50,585 bases of DNA from contig NZ_JAAXYC010000021.1 of NCBI RefSeq assembly GCF_018619185.1, forward strand, positions 1 through 50,585. Direction: 5' to 3'. This document shows, one piece after another, positions 1 to 10,355 of this stretch. Numbering within the stretch: the first letter of the stretch is position 1; the number at the start of each line of letters is the position of its first letter. A program made the position numbers and the translations under genes. The stretch is from Streptomyces sp. McG3 (GTDB taxonomy: Bacteria; Actinomycetota; Actinomycetes; Streptomycetales; Streptomycetaceae). The notes beneath the pieces are model-generated. The model did no database searches and was not told the DNA's origin. It worked only from the letters and a program-made list of their open reading frames with translations.

Positions 1-2456
1 CCTCCGGCGGTTCCACCGGCATGGCGCGCCCCTCGGCGCCCCGTCCCGGCGGTGCCCCGCGCCCCGGTGGCGGCTCGGAGCGCCCCGGCGCCCCGCGTCC
101 CCAGGGCAGTGGCCCCGGCGGCGCCCCGCGCCCCCAGGGCGGTCAGGGTCAGGGCGGTGCCCGTCCCACTCCGGGCGGCATGCCCCGCCCGCAGGCTCCG
201 CGTCCCGGCGGCGGTCCCGCCGGTAACCGCCCCAACCCGGGCATGATGCCGCAGCGTCCCGCGGCGGGCCCGCGTCCCGGCGGTGGCCCCGGCGGTGGCC
301 GTGGTCCCGGCGGCGGTGGCGGTCGTCCCGGCGGTGCCGGTGGCGGCGGTCGTCCCGGTGGCGGCGGCGGCTTCGCCGGTCGTCCCGGTGGCGGCGGCGG
401 TGGCGGCTTCGCCGGCCGTCCGGCCGGTCCCGGTGGCGGCGGCGGTGCCGGTCGTCCCGGTGGTGGCGGCGGCTTCGGCGGTCGTCCCGGCTTCGGTGGC
501 CGTCCCGGTGGCCCCGGTGGCCGCGGTGGCACACAGGGTGCGTTCGGCCGTCCCGGCGGTCCGGCGCGTCGTGGCCGTAAGTCGAAGCGGCAGAGGCGCC
601 AGGAGTACGAGGCCATGCAGGCCCCGTCGGTCGGCGGCGTCATGCTGCCTCGCGGCAACGGACAGGCCGTCCGGCTGTCGCGCGGCGCCTCGCTCACCGA
701 CTTCGCGGAGAAGATCAACGCCAACCCGGCGTCGCTCGTCGCCGTGATGATGAACCTCGGCGAGATGGTCACCGCCACGCAGTCCGTTTCCGACGAGACG
801 CTCCGGCTTCTCGCCGAGGAGATGAACTACGTCCTGGAGATCGTCAGCCCCGAGGAGGAGGACCGCGAGCTGCTCGAGTCCTTCGACATCGAGTTCGGCG
901 AGGACGAGGGCGGCGAAGAGGCTCTGGTCTCGCGTCCGCCGGTCGTGACCGTCATGGGTCACGTCGACCACGGTAAGACCCGACTGCTGGACGCGATCCG
1001 CAAGACGAACGTCGTCGCGGGCGAGGCCGGCGGCATCACGCAGCACATCGGTGCGTACCAGGTCTCCTCCGAGGTCAACGGCGAGGACCGCAAGATCACC
1101 TTCATCGACACCCCGGGTCACGAGGCGTTCACCGCCATGCGTGCCCGTGGTGCGAAGTCGACCGACATCGCGATCCTCGTGGTGGCGGCCAACGACGGTG
1201 TGATGCCCCAGACGATCGAGGCGCTGAACCACGCCAAGGCGGCCGAGGTGCCGATCGTGGTCGCGGTCAACAAGATCGACGTCGAGGGTGCCGACCCGAC
1301 CAAGGTGCGCGGTCAGCTCACCGAGTTCGGTCTGGTGGCCGAGGAGTACGGCGGCGACACCATGTTCGTCGACATCTCCGCCAAGCAGGGCCTCAACATC
1401 GAGGCGCTCCTGGAGGCCGTCGTCCTCACCGCCGACGCCTCGCTGGACCTGCGGGCCAACCCGGAGCAGGACGCGCAGGGTATTGCGATCGAGTCCCACC
1501 TCGACCGCGGTCGCGGTGCCGTCTCGACCGTCCTGGTCCAGCGCGGAACGCTGCGCATCGGTGACACGGTGGTCGTGGGCGACGCCTACGGCCGAGTGCG
1601 CGCCATGCTCGACGACAACGGTCAGAACGTCCAGGAAGCGGGTCCCTCGACCCCCGTCCTGGTGCTCGGTCTCACCAACGTCCCGGGCGCCGGCGACAAC
1701 CTCCTGGTGGTCGACGAGGACCGTACGGCCCGTCAGATCGCCGAGAAGCGTGCCGCCCGTGAGCGCAACGCCAACTTCGCCCGCAAGGGCGTCCGGTTCT
1801 CCCTGGAGAACCTGGACGAGGCGCTCAAGGCCGGTCTGGTCCAGGAGCTCAACCTCATCATCAAGGGCGACGCGTCCGGTTCGGTGGAGGCTCTCGAGTC
1901 CTCGCTGCTCCAGCTCGACGTCGGCGAAGAGGTCGACATCCGGATCCTGCACCGCGGTGTGGGTGCGGTCACCGAGTCGGACATCAACCTGGCGACCGGC
2001 TCCGACGCCATCGTGATCGGCTTCAACGTGCGCGCCGCAGGGCGTGCCGAGCAGATGGCCGAGCGCGAAGGCGTGGACGTCCGGTACTACTCGGTCATCT
2101 ACCAGGCGATCGAGGAGATCGAAGCGGCCCTCAAGGGTCTGCTCAAGCCGGAGTACGAAGAGGTCGAGCTCGGCACGGCGGAGATCCGCGAGATCTTCCG
2201 CTCGTCCAAGCTGGGCAACATCGCCGGTGTGCTGGTCCGCTCCGGCGAGGTCAAGCGCAACACCAAGGCGCGCCTGCTGCGCGATGGCAAGGTCATCGCG
2301 GAGAGCCTCAACATCTCCGGTCTGCGCCGCTTCAAGGACGACGTCACCGAGATCCGCGAAGGCTTCGAGGGCGGTATCAACCTCGGAAACTTCAACGACA
2401 TCAAGATCGACGACGTCATCGCGACGTACGAGATGCGCGAGAAGCCGCGAGGCTGA
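1..2456 (+). CDS. infB: Translation initiation factor IF-2 (5' end outside window)
   Basis: GTPase that loads fMet-tRNA on the 30S subunit and promotes subunit joining in the cytoplasm. The reading frame is open from base 3, so the first in-window ATG at 21 is internal and the N-terminus lies upstream. The visible protein starts with a very Gly/Pro/Arg-rich linker (to about base 560). An IF2_N-type module follows, then the G domain with G1 GHVDHGKT (bases 957-980), G3 DTPGHE and G4 NKID, and then the IF2 beta-barrel and C-terminal domains. Streptomyces IF-2 is about 1000 residues, so roughly 200 residues are missing. A strong hairpin terminator follows at 2496-2523. Identity is certain; only the start is unseen. 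Confidence 0.97.
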   Translation, partial: SGGSTGMARPSAPRPGGAPRPGGGSERPGAPRPQGSGPGGAPRPQGGQGQGGARPTPGGMPRPQAPRPGGGPAGNRPNPGMMPQRPAAGPRPGGGPGGGRGPGGGGGRPGGAGGGGRPGGGGGFAGRPGGGGGGGFAGRPAGPGGGGGAGRPGGGGGFGGRPGFGGRPGGPGGRGGTQGAFGRPGGPARRGRKSKRQRRQEYEAMQAPSVGGVMLPRGNGQAVRLSRGASLTDFAEKINANPASLVAVMMNLGEMVTATQSVSDETLRLLAEEMNYVLEIVSPEEEDRELLESFDIEFGEDEGGEEALVSRPPVVTVMGHVDHGKTRLLDAIRKTNVVAGEAGGITQHIGAYQVSSEVNGEDRKITFIDTPGHEAFTAMRARGAKSTDIAILVVAANDGVMPQTIEALNHAKAAEVPIVVAVNKIDVEGADPTKVRGQLTEFGLVAEEYGGDTMFVDISAKQGLNIEALLEAVVLTADASLDLRANPEQDAQGIAIESHLDRGRGAVSTVLVQRGTLRIGDTVVVGDAYGRVRAMLDDNGQNVQEAGPSTPVLVLGLTNVPGAGDNLLVVDEDRTARQIAEKRAARERNANFARKGVRFSLENLDEALKAGLVQELNLIIKGDASGSVEALESSLLQLDVGEEVDIRILHRGVGAVTESDINLATGSDAIVIGFNVRAAGRAEQMAEREGVDVRYYSVIYQAIEEIEAALKGLLKPEYEEVELGTAEIREIFRSSKLGNIAGVLVRSGEVKRNTKARLLRDGKVIAESLNISGLRRFKDDVTEIREGFEGGINLGNFNDIKIDDVIATYEMREKPRG

Positions 2457-2495
2457 TCACCTCTCGGGTCCGCGAGGATCCGCAGGGATTCGGAA

Positions 2496-2523
2496 GGGGT
2501 CCGGGAGTTCGCTCCCGGACCCC
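2496..2523 (+). terminator. Hairpin terminator after infB
   Basis: A perfect 12-bp stem (2496-2507 with 2512-2523) is closed by a TTCG tetraloop, 40 bases after the infB stop. There is no T-run, as is usual in Streptomyces. It probably separates the infB transcript from the DUF503-rbfA-truB genes. Confidence 0.75.
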
Positions 2524-2655
2524 CTCCACCACGGTCGGGGCCGGTCGACGGGTCGTATTTCCGTCGATCGGCTCCGGCCGTTCCGGTACGGTTCTGATGT
2601 CCCCGGCAAGCTCTGGCGGGGCACGAACCCGAACCGGCGGGACATCCGGACACAC

Positions 2656-2949
2656 ATGTATGTGGGGACCCTGTCCTTCGATCTGCTCCTCGGCGACGTA
2701 CGGTCGTTGAAGGAGAAGCGTTCCGTCGTCCGCCCGATCGTCGCCGAGCTCCAGCGCAAGTACGCGGTGAGCGCGGCCGAGACCGGCGGACAGAATCTCC
2801 ACCGCAGGGCCGAGATCGGCCTTGCCGTGGTCTCCGGTGACACCGGACACCTCACGGACGTACTGGACCGCTGCGAACGGCTGGTCGCGGGACGCCCCGA
2901 GGTGGAGCTGCTGTCGGTGAGACGGCGGCTGCACAGTGACGAAGACTGA
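2656..2949 (+). CDS. DUF503 family protein (YlxP-like)
   Basis: This 97-residue protein begins MYVGTLSFDLLL and carries the DUF503 signature SLKEKRSVVRP near residues 18-28, with VSAAETG in the middle. Family members are small alpha/beta proteins regularly found between infB and rbfA in Gram-positive bacteria; in Bacillus the homologue is YlxP. The biochemical role is not established, but the context points to ribosome assembly or translation initiation. The ATG at 2656 matches the family N-terminus. A longer open frame upstream overlaps infB and is not coding. rbfA starts 36 bases downstream, so the two are probably cotranscribed. Confidence 0.9.
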   Translation: MYVGTLSFDLLLGDVRSLKEKRSVVRPIVAELQRKYAVSAAETGGQNLHRRAEIGLAVVSGDTGHLTDVLDRCERLVAGRPEVELLSVRRRLHSDED

Positions 2950-2985
2950 CAGTCGAGCGAAATCAGAAGGAAGAGTGACGGACCG

Positions 2986-3462
2986 GTGACCGACAACGCG
3001 CGGGCCCGCAAGCTGGCCGATCGCATCCAGGTCGTGGTCGCGGAGACCCTGGACCGGCGAATCAAGGATCCGCGGCTGGGATTCGTGACGATCACGGACG
3101 CCCGGGTCACCGGCGACCTGCGGGAGGCCACGGTCTTCTACACGGTCTACGGCGACGACGAGGAGCGCGCGGCCTCCGCCGCGGCGCTGGAGAGCGCCAA
3201 GGGCGTCCTCCGCACCGAGGTCGGCCGGCAGACCGGGGTCAGGTTCACGCCGAGCCTGGCCTTCGTCCCGGACGCCCTCCCGGACAACGCCCGCACCATC
3301 GAGGACCTCCTCGACAAGGCGCGGGCCAAGGACGCGGAGGTGCGCCAGGTGTCCACGGGCGCGCAGTACGCCGGCGACGCCGACCCGTACCGCAAGCCCG
3401 AGGACGAGGACGACGAGACCGACGGATCCTCCGAGAAGAACGAGGGCCCGGCCTCCGCATGA
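2986..3462 (+). CDS. rbfA: 30S ribosome-binding factor RbfA
   Basis: Late 30S assembly factor that helps 16S rRNA 5'-end maturation and cold adaptation. The 158-residue protein has the KH-like RbfA core: [14 protein letters not shown] at the start, [30 protein letters not shown] in the middle region, and [13 protein letters not shown] followed by a helix ending EDLLDKA. An acidic tail of about 40 residues follows, typical of the actinobacterial form. The start is GTG at 2986. Its stop overlaps the truB start (ATGA, 3459-3462), indicating translational coupling. Confidence 0.96.
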   Translation: MTDNARARKLADRIQVVVAETLDRRIKDPRLGFVTITDARVTGDLREATVFYTVYGDDEERAASAAALESAKGVLRTEVGRQTGVRFTPSLAFVPDALPDNARTIEDLLDKARAKDAEVRQVSTGAQYAGDADPYRKPEDEDDETDGSSEKNEGPASA

Positions 3463-4358
3463 CCGAGCAGACCACCACGCCGGACGGCCTTGTCATCGTC
3501 GACAAGCCGTCCGGCTTCACTTCGCACGACGTCGTCGCCAAGATGCGCGGCATCGCCCGCACCCGGCGGGTCGGCCACGCCGGCACGCTGGACCCGATGG
3601 CGACCGGCGTCCTCGTTCTCGGGGTCCAGCGGGCCACCAAGCTGCTGGGCCACCTCGCCCTGACCGAGAAGGAGTACCTCGGCACGATCCGGCTCGGCCA
3701 GGACACCGTCACCGACGACGCCGAGGGCGAGATCACCTCGTCCACCGACGCCTCCGGCGTGAGCCGCGCGTCCATCGACGCCGGGGTTGCCGCACTCACC
3801 GGCCGGATCATGCAGGTCCCGTCCAAGGTCAGCGCCATCAAGATCGACGGCAAGCGGTCCTACGCGCGGGTGCGCGGCGGCGAGGAGTTCGAGATCCCGG
3901 CCCGTCCGGTGACCGTCTCCTCCTTCCGCCTCTACGACGTCCGCGAGGCCGTCGCCGAGGACGGCACCCCCGTCCTCGACCTGGTCGTCTCCGTCGTCTG
4001 CTCCTCGGGGACCTACATCCGCGCCATCGCCCGCGACCTCGGCGCCGGACTCGGCGTCGGCGGCCACCTGACAGCGCTGCGCCGCACCCGGGTCGGCCCG
4101 TACGGACTGGACGCGGCCCGGACGCTCGACCAGCACCAGGAGGAGCTGACCGTGATGCCGGTCGCCGAGGCGGCCGCCTCCGCGTTCCCCCGCTGGGACG
4201 TGGACGAGAAGCGCGCCAAGCTGCTCCTCAACGGCGTACGGCTGGACATGCCCGCCCATCCGCCGGGGCCGGTCGCGGTCTTCGGGCCCGACGGCGCGTT
4301 CCTCGTGCTCGTCGAGGAGGAGAAGGGCAAGGCCAAGAGCCTCGCCGTCTTCGCCTGA
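3459..4358 (+). CDS. truB: tRNA pseudouridine(55) synthase TruB
   Basis: Converts U55 of the T-loop of tRNAs to pseudouridine. The 299-residue protein has the N-terminal [17 protein letters not shown] segment and the catalytic GTLDPMATG motif with the nucleophilic Asp (about residue 47). The conserved [17 protein letters not shown] and [15 protein letters not shown] segments follow, then a C-terminal PUA-like region. The start is an ATG overlapping the rbfA stop by four bases. A 12-bp hairpin follows at 4432-4474 and should end the transcript. Confidence 0.97.
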   Translation: MTEQTTTPDGLVIVDKPSGFTSHDVVAKMRGIARTRRVGHAGTLDPMATGVLVLGVQRATKLLGHLALTEKEYLGTIRLGQDTVTDDAEGEITSSTDASGVSRASIDAGVAALTGRIMQVPSKVSAIKIDGKRSYARVRGGEEFEIPARPVTVSSFRLYDVREAVAEDGTPVLDLVVSVVCSSGTYIRAIARDLGAGLGVGGHLTALRRTRVGPYGLDAARTLDQHQEELTVMPVAEAAASAFPRWDVDEKRAKLLLNGVRLDMPAHPPGPVAVFGPDGAFLVLVEEEKGKAKSLAVFA

Positions 4359-4431
4359 GCCGCGAGGCCGAATCCGCCACGCGGGCCCTTCCCTGCCGCG
4401 TCCCGCACCCCGTGCGACGCGGAAGGCCATG

Positions 4432-4474
4432 CGTGGAGCGGGCACCCACCCCCCACCCGGGCGCCCGCTCCACG
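4432..4474 (+). terminator. Hairpin terminator after truB
   Basis: Perfect 12-bp inverted repeat, CGTGGAGCGGGC at 4432-4443 and its complement at 4463-4474, with a 19-base C-rich loop. It lies 73 bases after the truB stop, and a T/C-rich stretch follows. Confidence 0.6.
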
Positions 4475-4620
4475 TTCCCCTCCCCGGCACCATTCCTGCT
4501 CCTCGCGGGACACGCTTATTCACCCCATTGGACGGGCGCTCGGAGTGAATACCGGGGGCGTGGGGGGCGCTTTCATCGTCCGCGCGCTCCAGGAGATCAC
4601 CGGCGGCCTAACGTCGCACC

Positions 4621-7600
4621 ATGGGCAGTGGGGACCGGTCGAAGCTGGTAAGAATCTGTGATCAGGCCGGCCGGCCGCGAGGGACGGGATTCGTCGCGGA
4701 CGACCGCGGCACGGTCGTCACCGCCCACCAGGCCGTGACCTCCCCGGGCCCGCTCCTCCTCCACGGCACCGGCGGCCGCACCCGCACCGTCGGCCCCGAC
4801 GACATCACCGCGCTCCCCGCCCTCGGCCTCGCCCTCCTGCGCACCGGCGGCCCCGACGCCCTCGACGCGGAACCCCTGCCCATCGCCGGACGCGACCGCG
4901 CCGAGCCCGGCGGCTACGTGGACATCGCCGCCCACGGGCGGCGCGAGGCCCGGGTGCTCGGCACCACCCCCGCCACGTACACCGCACCGGACGGCGTCGG
5001 CCACCCGGTCCCCGCCGCCCTGGAGCTGGCCCTCGGCACCGACGGCCGCGACGCCCTGCGCTCCGGGGGCGCGGCCATCGGCGGGCCCGTCACCGACCCG
5101 GCCACCGGCGCGGTCGTCGGCATCCTCTGCACCGCCCTCACCGCCCCGCACGAGGCGGCCGGCCTCGCCCTCCCGATCATCCGGGGCGCGGACGACACGC
5201 TGGACGCCCTGCTGCGCCGCAACGCCACCGCCGCCCCCGCCTACGGCCCCGACCTCAACCTCGCCGGGGCCCTCCAGCTCACCGCCACCTCCGTCGGCTC
5301 GGCGGACGGCCCGCGAGCCCGCACCGCCCCGGTCGAGCGCGCCGACGTCCACGCCGAGCTCGCCGCCTTCGCAGCGGGTACGGGCCCGGTCCTCGGCCTC
5401 GTCGGAGCGCCCGGCACCGGCCGCACCACCGAGCTGGCCGCCCTCGCCGCCCGCCGCGCCGACGGCGGCGCGCCCGCCCCCACGCTCTGGCTGCGCGGCG
5501 CGGACCTGCTGGCCGAGGACACCTCGATCGCGGACGCCGCGGGCCGGGCCCTCACCCGCGCCGCCCGGATCGTCGCCGCGGCGGGCGCCCGCGGCGACAT
5601 GAGCACGGCCACCCCGGAGCGCGTCGCCCGGCTCGCCGCCGACGCCGGGCAGCCGCTCCTGGTGGTCCTCGACGGCCCCGAGGAGATGCCGCCGCTGCTG
5701 GCCCACCGGCTCGCCGACTGGACGGCGGACACCACCGCCTGGCTGCGGGAGCAGGGCGTCCGGCTCGTCGTGGCCTGCCGCCCCGAGCACTGGGAGACCG
5801 CGGGCGCCCTCTACCCGCCGGGCGCCCTGCACCGCCCGCACCGACCCGCCCGCAGGCTGCCGTCCGCCCTGCGCCTGGGCGACCTCACCCCCGAGCAGGC
5901 CGAGCGGGCCAAGGAGGCCTATGGCATTCCGCCCGCCGCCCTCGCCCCCGGCCACGACCGGCACCCGCTCACCCTGCGACTCCTCGCCGAGGTCCGCGCC
6001 GCGCTGCCGCCCGGGGTGCCGGGCCGGCCCGACACCGAGGACGTCTTCGGCGCCCACCTCGACCTGCTGTGCGTGCGCGTCGCCGTCCGGATCGCGGCCG
6101 CCGCCGACGAACAGCCCCGCGGCGCCGCCGTGCGCCGGCTCGCCGCCCGGGTCGCGGGCCAGGTCCACGAGGCGGCCCGCCGCTGTCTCGGCCCCGGGCA
6201 GGGCGAGCTGGACCGGGCTGCCTTCGAGGAGATCTTCCCCTGGCGCACCGGCTGGGCCTCCGCCGTCCTCACCGAGGGCCTCCTCGTCCCCGCCGGTGCG
6301 GGCTACCGCTTCGCCCACGAGGAGCTCGGCGACTGGGTGCAGGGCGCCCACCTCGACCTGGACGCGGCCCTGCGGTCCCTGGTGCACCGCTGGCACCGGG
6401 GGAGTACCGGCCCGGACCGGGTGCCGCACCCCCGCACCGCCGGCGAACCCCGCAGCCTGCCCGTTCCCCGGCACCGCATCGGACCGGTGATCCAGGCGAT
6501 GGTGCTCCTCGGCCGCCGCCAGGGCACCGCCGCGCTCGCGCACCGGATGGCCGACCTGATCGAGGCGCTGGACCGGCTGTGGACCGACGCGGGCCCGCGC
6601 GACGAGGACGCCGCATGGTGGGCGGCCCACCTGCTGAACGGCAGCCTGCTGCGGGTACCCGACGCCCGCCCCTATCTCGGCGTCCTGCGGGTCCTCGCCG
6701 GACGCATCACCCGCCGCTCCGCCGCCCCCGAAGGACCCGGGGACCTCGGGGCGTACGGGGAGTTCGGGCCCTGGTTCTGGCGGCGGCTGAGGCTGCCCGA
6801 GGACGACCGGATCGACCTGCTCCGCCGCCTCGTACCCGCCGACGGACTGCCCCGCACCGACGGCGACGAACGCTATCTGGACGCGGTCGCCCGCCGCCTC
6901 GCCCTCGACCCGCCCGCCGTGCAGCCGCTGCTGTGCCGTTGGTTCACCGACGAACGCCCACTGCTCGTGGGCCCCGACGCGCCGGACGTCCCGCTGCGCC
7001 CCACGGTCGCCGCCGCCGCGCAGGCTCTGCTGTACGCCCGCCGCGATCTGGCCCTCGACGAGCTGACCGACGCGCTGATCGCCACCCCGCACCAGCGCGC
7101 CGGGGAACTGCTGCTGGCCCTCGCCGAGGACGAGCCCACCGCGCTCTGCCGGGCCGTGGAGCGCTGGGCCCGCGACGAGGACCGCCCGGCCCGCCGCTCC
7201 GCCGCCGCCCGCTACGCCGGACTCCTCCAGCAGCGGGTCACCGCCGAGGGCGACCGGGCCCTGCTGCGCTCCGCCGCCCTCGTGCTGCTGGACCGCTCCG
7301 AGGACGCCGCCCTGCACGCCGCCGCCCTCACCCTGCTCGTCCGCGACCCGGTGGCCAGGAGAACCCACCTCCCCGGGGCGCTGCGCGCGTTCGCCGCCGG
7401 AGACCCCCGGCTGCCCGTCGAACTGCTCGCCGAGGTGTTCCCGGCCCACCAGGAGCCGGTCCTCGCCGCTCTCCGCGCCCGCCTCGCCCGCCCCGGGGAC
7501 GGTGGGGGAGCGGTGCTGCGGGCGCTGGCCGGGCTCGACACGCCCGCGCTCGCGCTGCACGTCGCCGGACTCGTACGGGAGTACATCGACGCCCATCCCG

Positions 7601-8172
7601 AGGACGGCACGCACGCCGCCGAGTACGTGGACCTCCGCCTGGAGCACGGTCCGGCCGCCCGGGCACTCCTCCTGCCCCTGGTGACCGGGCTGCTGCGGGA
7701 CCGCCCCGCACCGCCGCCGGTCCGCGCCGCGCTCGCCCGGGTCCTCGCCGGGGCCGGCAGCGCCGCGTCCCGGCCGCTGCGGGCGGAGCTGCTGGAGGTC
7801 CTGCTGGAGTTCGAGCAGGTCACCGGCCGGGACCCGGATGTGCTGGAGGCCCTTCTCCGGGCCGCCGCCGAGGGCTCGGAGCGCCGCCCGGAGATCCGTA
7901 CACGCGCACTCGTCCACCGCACCGGGATGCTGCTGGTCCGCACCCCCGAGGGCGCCGCCCGTTTCGACCGGGGGCTGGTCGAGCTCGCCCGCGACGTGCC
8001 CGGATTCGCCGCACTCGTCACCCGCTGGCTGGCCGACGCCCCGCAGGAGTGGGCGGCGGTCGTGGGGCCGAGCGCCCGGCGCACGGTCGAGGCGTTGGAG
8101 ACATCACGCCCGTCGATGCCGATGCCGATGCAGGCGGCGGGACGTGAGCATGGCAGTCTTAGACCTGCGTAA
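4621..8172 (+). CDS. Degenerate trypsin-like / P-loop NTPase / helical-repeat protein
   Basis: A 1183-residue protein. Residues 1-195 look like a chymotrypsin-fold protease domain: the catalytic-type His is present in TAHQ (H36), the Asp position reads PALGLALL, and the GxSGGP site reads AAIGGPV with Ile153 at the Ser position. Proteolysis is therefore unlikely. Residues 240-480 form a P-loop NTPase with GAPGTGRTT (262-270), where Arg replaces the Walker A Lys, and a Walker B-like LLVVLDGPEE. The remaining 600 or so residues are Ala/Leu/Arg-rich helices resembling HEAT/ARM repeats. Protease-like plus STAND-like NTPase plus repeats is an architecture seen in signalling and conflict proteins; that role here is inference. 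The ATG at 4621 follows a 262-base gap. ribF starts 43 bases after the stop. Confidence 0.8.
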   Translation: MGSGDRSKLVRICDQAGRPRGTGFVADDRGTVVTAHQAVTSPGPLLLHGTGGRTRTVGPDDITALPALGLALLRTGGPDALDAEPLPIAGRDRAEPGGYVDIAAHGRREARVLGTTPATYTAPDGVGHPVPAALELALGTDGRDALRSGGAAIGGPVTDPATGAVVGILCTALTAPHEAAGLALPIIRGADDTLDALLRRNATAAPAYGPDLNLAGALQLTATSVGSADGPRARTAPVERADVHAELAAFAAGTGPVLGLVGAPGTGRTTELAALAARRADGGAPAPTLWLRGADLLAEDTSIADAAGRALTRAARIVAAAGARGDMSTATPERVARLAADAGQPLLVVLDGPEEMPPLLAHRLADWTADTTAWLREQGVRLVVACRPEHWETAGALYPPGALHRPHRPARRLPSALRLGDLTPEQAERAKEAYGIPPAALAPGHDRHPLTLRLLAEVRAALPPGVPGRPDTEDVFGAHLDLLCVRVAVRIAAAADEQPRGAAVRRLAARVAGQVHEAARRCLGPGQGELDRAAFEEIFPWRTGWASAVLTEGLLVPAGAGYRFAHEELGDWVQGAHLDLDAALRSLVHRWHRGSTGPDRVPHPRTAGEPRSLPVPRHRIGPVIQAMVLLGRRQGTAALAHRMADLIEALDRLWTDAGPRDEDAAWWAAHLLNGSLLRVPDARPYLGVLRVLAGRITRRSAAPEGPGDLGAYGEFGPWFWRRLRLPEDDRIDLLRRLVPADGLPRTDGDERYLDAVARRLALDPPAVQPLLCRWFTDERPLLVGPDAPDVPLRPTVAAAAQALLYARRDLALDELTDALIATPHQRAGELLLALAEDEPTALCRAVERWARDEDRPARRSAAARYAGLLQQRVTAEGDRALLRSAALVLLDRSEDAALHAAALTLLVRDPVARRTHLPGALRAFAAGDPRLPVELLAEVFPAHQEPVLAALRARLARPGDGGGAVLRALAGLDTPALALHVAGLVREYIDAHPEDGTHAAEYVDLRLEHGPAARALLLPLVTGLLRDRPAPPPVRAALARVLAGAGSAASRPLRAELLEVLLEFEQVTGRDPDVLEALLRAAAEGSERRPEIRTRALVHRTGMLLVRTPEGAARFDRGLVELARDVPGFAALVTRWLADAPQEWAAVVGPSARRTVEALETSRPSMPMPMQAAGREHGSLRPA

Positions 8173-8215
8173 TCGACATACACACGTACACAGGTTCGGG
8201 CGAGGAGCGGTCACA

Positions 8216-9172
8216 GTGCAGCGCTGGCGTGGCTTGGAGGACATCCCCCAGGACTGGGGGCGCAGCGTCGTCACCATCGGCTCCTACGACGGCGTGCACC
8301 GCGGACACCAGCTGATCATCGGCCGGGCCGTCGAGCGCGCCCGTGAGCTGGGCGTCCCGTCGGTCGTCGTCACCTTCGACCCGCACCCCAGCGAGGTCGT
8401 CCGCCCCGGCAGCCACCCGCCGCTGCTCGCCCCGCACCACCGCCGCGCCGAGCTGATGGCGGAGCTGGGCGTGGACGCCCTGCTGATCCTGCCGTTCACC
8501 GCCGAGTTCTCCAAGCTGTCGCCCGCCGACTTCATCGCGAAGGTCCTCGTCGACCGGCTGCACGCCAAGGCCGTCATCGAGGGCCCCAACTTCCGCTTCG
8601 GCCACAAGGCCGCCGGGAACGTCGCGCTCCTGACCGAGCTGGGCGCCACCTACGACTACACCGTCGAGGTCATCGACCTGTATGTCACCGGCGAGGCGGG
8701 CGGCGGACAGCCGTTCTCCTCCACGCTCACCCGGCGGCTGATCGCGGAGGGCGATGTCGCCGGTGCCGCCGAGATCCTCGGCCGCCCGCACCGGGTCGAG
8801 GGCATCGTGGTGCGCGGCGCGCAGCGCGGCCGGGAGCTGGGCTTCCCGACAGCCAACGTCGAGACCCTGCCGCACACCGCGATCCCCGCCGACGGCGTCT
8901 ACGCCGGCTGGCTGGAGGTGGCCGGTGAGTCGATGCCCGCCGCGATCTCGGTCGGCACGAACCCGCAGTTCGACGGCACCGAGCGGACCGTCGAGGCGTA
9001 CGCCATCGACCGCGTCGACCTGGACCTGTACGGGCTGCACGTGGCCGTCGACTTCCTCGCGTACGTCCGCGGCATGCTGAAGTTCGACTCGATCGACGAG
9101 CTCCTGGTCGCCATGGCCGCCGACGTGAAGCGCTCCAGCGAGCTGACCGCCGCGTACGGCCTCACCCACTGA
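8216..9172 (+). CDS. ribF: Bifunctional riboflavin kinase / FAD synthetase
   Basis: Makes FMN from riboflavin and FAD from FMN. The 318-residue protein has the N-terminal nucleotidyltransferase domain with SYDGVHRGHQ (HxGH-type motif) and the FDPHPSEVVRP segment. The C-terminal riboflavin kinase domain contains GRELGFPTANV. The start is GTG at 8216, preceded by GAGGAGCGG at 8201-8209. An in-frame open stretch reaching back to 7838 overlaps the preceding gene and is not coding. ribF commonly follows truB in bacteria; here a large gene is interposed. Confidence 0.95.
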   Translation: MQRWRGLEDIPQDWGRSVVTIGSYDGVHRGHQLIIGRAVERARELGVPSVVVTFDPHPSEVVRPGSHPPLLAPHHRRAELMAELGVDALLILPFTAEFSKLSPADFIAKVLVDRLHAKAVIEGPNFRFGHKAAGNVALLTELGATYDYTVEVIDLYVTGEAGGGQPFSSTLTRRLIAEGDVAGAAEILGRPHRVEGIVVRGAQRGRELGFPTANVETLPHTAIPADGVYAGWLEVAGESMPAAISVGTNPQFDGTERTVEAYAIDRVDLDLYGLHVAVDFLAYVRGMLKFDSIDELLVAMAADVKRSSELTAAYGLTH

Positions 9173-9227
9173 CGACGGGCCCCACCCCCACCGTGCGGTC
9201 CGCCCGTCGACGGCGGATGCTGACAGG

Positions 9228-10355
9228 GTGCGTGACATCCTGCCCGCCCTCCGTGCCCGGTGCGCCGAAGGCGTCCCCTTCGCCCTGGCGACCGTCGTCG
9301 CCGTGCACGGCAGCGCGCCCCGTGACCCGGGCGCCGTCATGGCCGTCGACGCGGCGGGGACCGTGGTCGGCAGCGTGTCCGGAGGCTGTGTCGAGGGCGA
9401 TGTGTACGAAGTCGCCCGCGAGGTGCTCGCCGGGGCCGGGCCGCGCGTGGTGTCGTACGGGATCAGCGACGACGAGGCGTTCGGGACCGGCCTGACCTGC
9501 GGTGGCACGATCGAGGTCCTGGTGCGCGGCTACGCGGCCGCCGCCGAACGCGAGGACCTCGCGGCCGTGCTGGACCTGATCGCCGCCGACCGGCCGGTCG
9601 CCGAGGCCACGGTCCTGTCCGGAGCGGCGGAGACCGGGGCCCGCCTGGTCGTCCGGCCCGCCGGCACACCCGCCGGCCCCGGCACTCTGGGTTCCGAAGG
9701 GCTGGACGCCGCCGTCACCGACGACGCCCGGGGGCTGCTGGCCCAGGGACACACCGCGATCCAGTGGTACGGGGCGCACGGCCAGCGCCGGATGCAGGAG
9801 GTCGCCGTCTTCGTCCGGACGTACGCCCCGCCGCCCCGCATGCTCGTCTTCGGCGCGATCGACCACGCGGCGGCCACCGCCCGCATCGGCTCGTTCCTGG
9901 GCTACCGGGTCACCGTCTGCGACGCCCGCCCCGCCTTCACCACCCGGGAGCGCTTCCCCACGGCGGACGAGGTCGTCCGCGCCTGGCCGCACACCTACCT
10001 GGAGTCCACCGAGGTCGACGCCCGCACGGTGATCTGTGTGCTCACCCACGACCCCAGGTTCGACGTGCCCCTGCTCGTCGCGGCCCTGCGCACGCCCGCC
10101 GCGTACATCGGGGTGATGGGCAGCCGCCGCACCCACCACGACCGGCTGGCCCGACTGCGCGCGGCCGGGGTGGACGAGACCCGCCTCGGACGCCTCGCCT
10201 CACCCGTGGGCCTCGACCTCGGAGCCCGTACGCCGGAGGAGACGGCGGTCTCGATCGCCGCCGAGATCATCCAGCACCGCTGGGGCGGCACGGGCCGGCC
10301 GCTCGGCGAACTGACGGGCGCGATCCACCACGGCGGACCGGGCGTCCCGGAGTAG
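9228..10355 (+). CDS. XdhC/CoxI family protein
   Basis: A 375-residue protein of the XdhC/CoxI family, members of which bind and help insert molybdenum cofactor into xanthine dehydrogenase-type enzymes. The N-terminal XdhC domain shows VHGSAPRDPGAVMAV and GSVSGGCVEGDV. The C-terminal Rossmann-like domain begins at RMLVFGAIDHAAATARIG (about residue 204) and includes YIGVMGSRRTHHDRL. The start is GTG at 9228, 55 bases after ribF, with only a weak ribosome-binding site. No molybdenum hydroxylase gene lies in the window, so its client is unknown. Its stop codon directly abuts the stop of the convergent MFS gene. Confidence 0.9.
   Translation: MRDILPALRARCAEGVPFALATVVAVHGSAPRDPGAVMAVDAAGTVVGSVSGGCVEGDVYEVAREVLAGAGPRVVSYGISDDEAFGTGLTCGGTIEVLVRGYAAAAEREDLAAVLDLIAADRPVAEATVLSGAAETGARLVVRPAGTPAGPGTLGSEGLDAAVTDDARGLLAQGHTAIQWYGAHGQRRMQEVAVFVRTYAPPPRMLVFGAIDHAAATARIGSFLGYRVTVCDARPAFTTRERFPTADEVVRAWPHTYLESTEVDARTVICVLTHDPRFDVPLLVAALRTPAAYIGVMGSRRTHHDRLARLRAAGVDETRLGRLASPVGLDLGARTPEETAVSIAAEIIQHRWGGTGRPLGELTGAIHHGGPGVPE

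Noticed and set aside
280..560. Gly/Arg/Pro repeats in infB considered as an unusual insertion
   Set aside because: Low-complexity linkers of this kind are normal in actinobacterial IF-2.
4597..7917. 1106-residue open frame on the minus strand
   Set aside because: Antisense to the protease-NTPase gene; the translation is Gly/Ala/Arg/Glu-rich without domain patterns. High GC leaves long antisense frames open.
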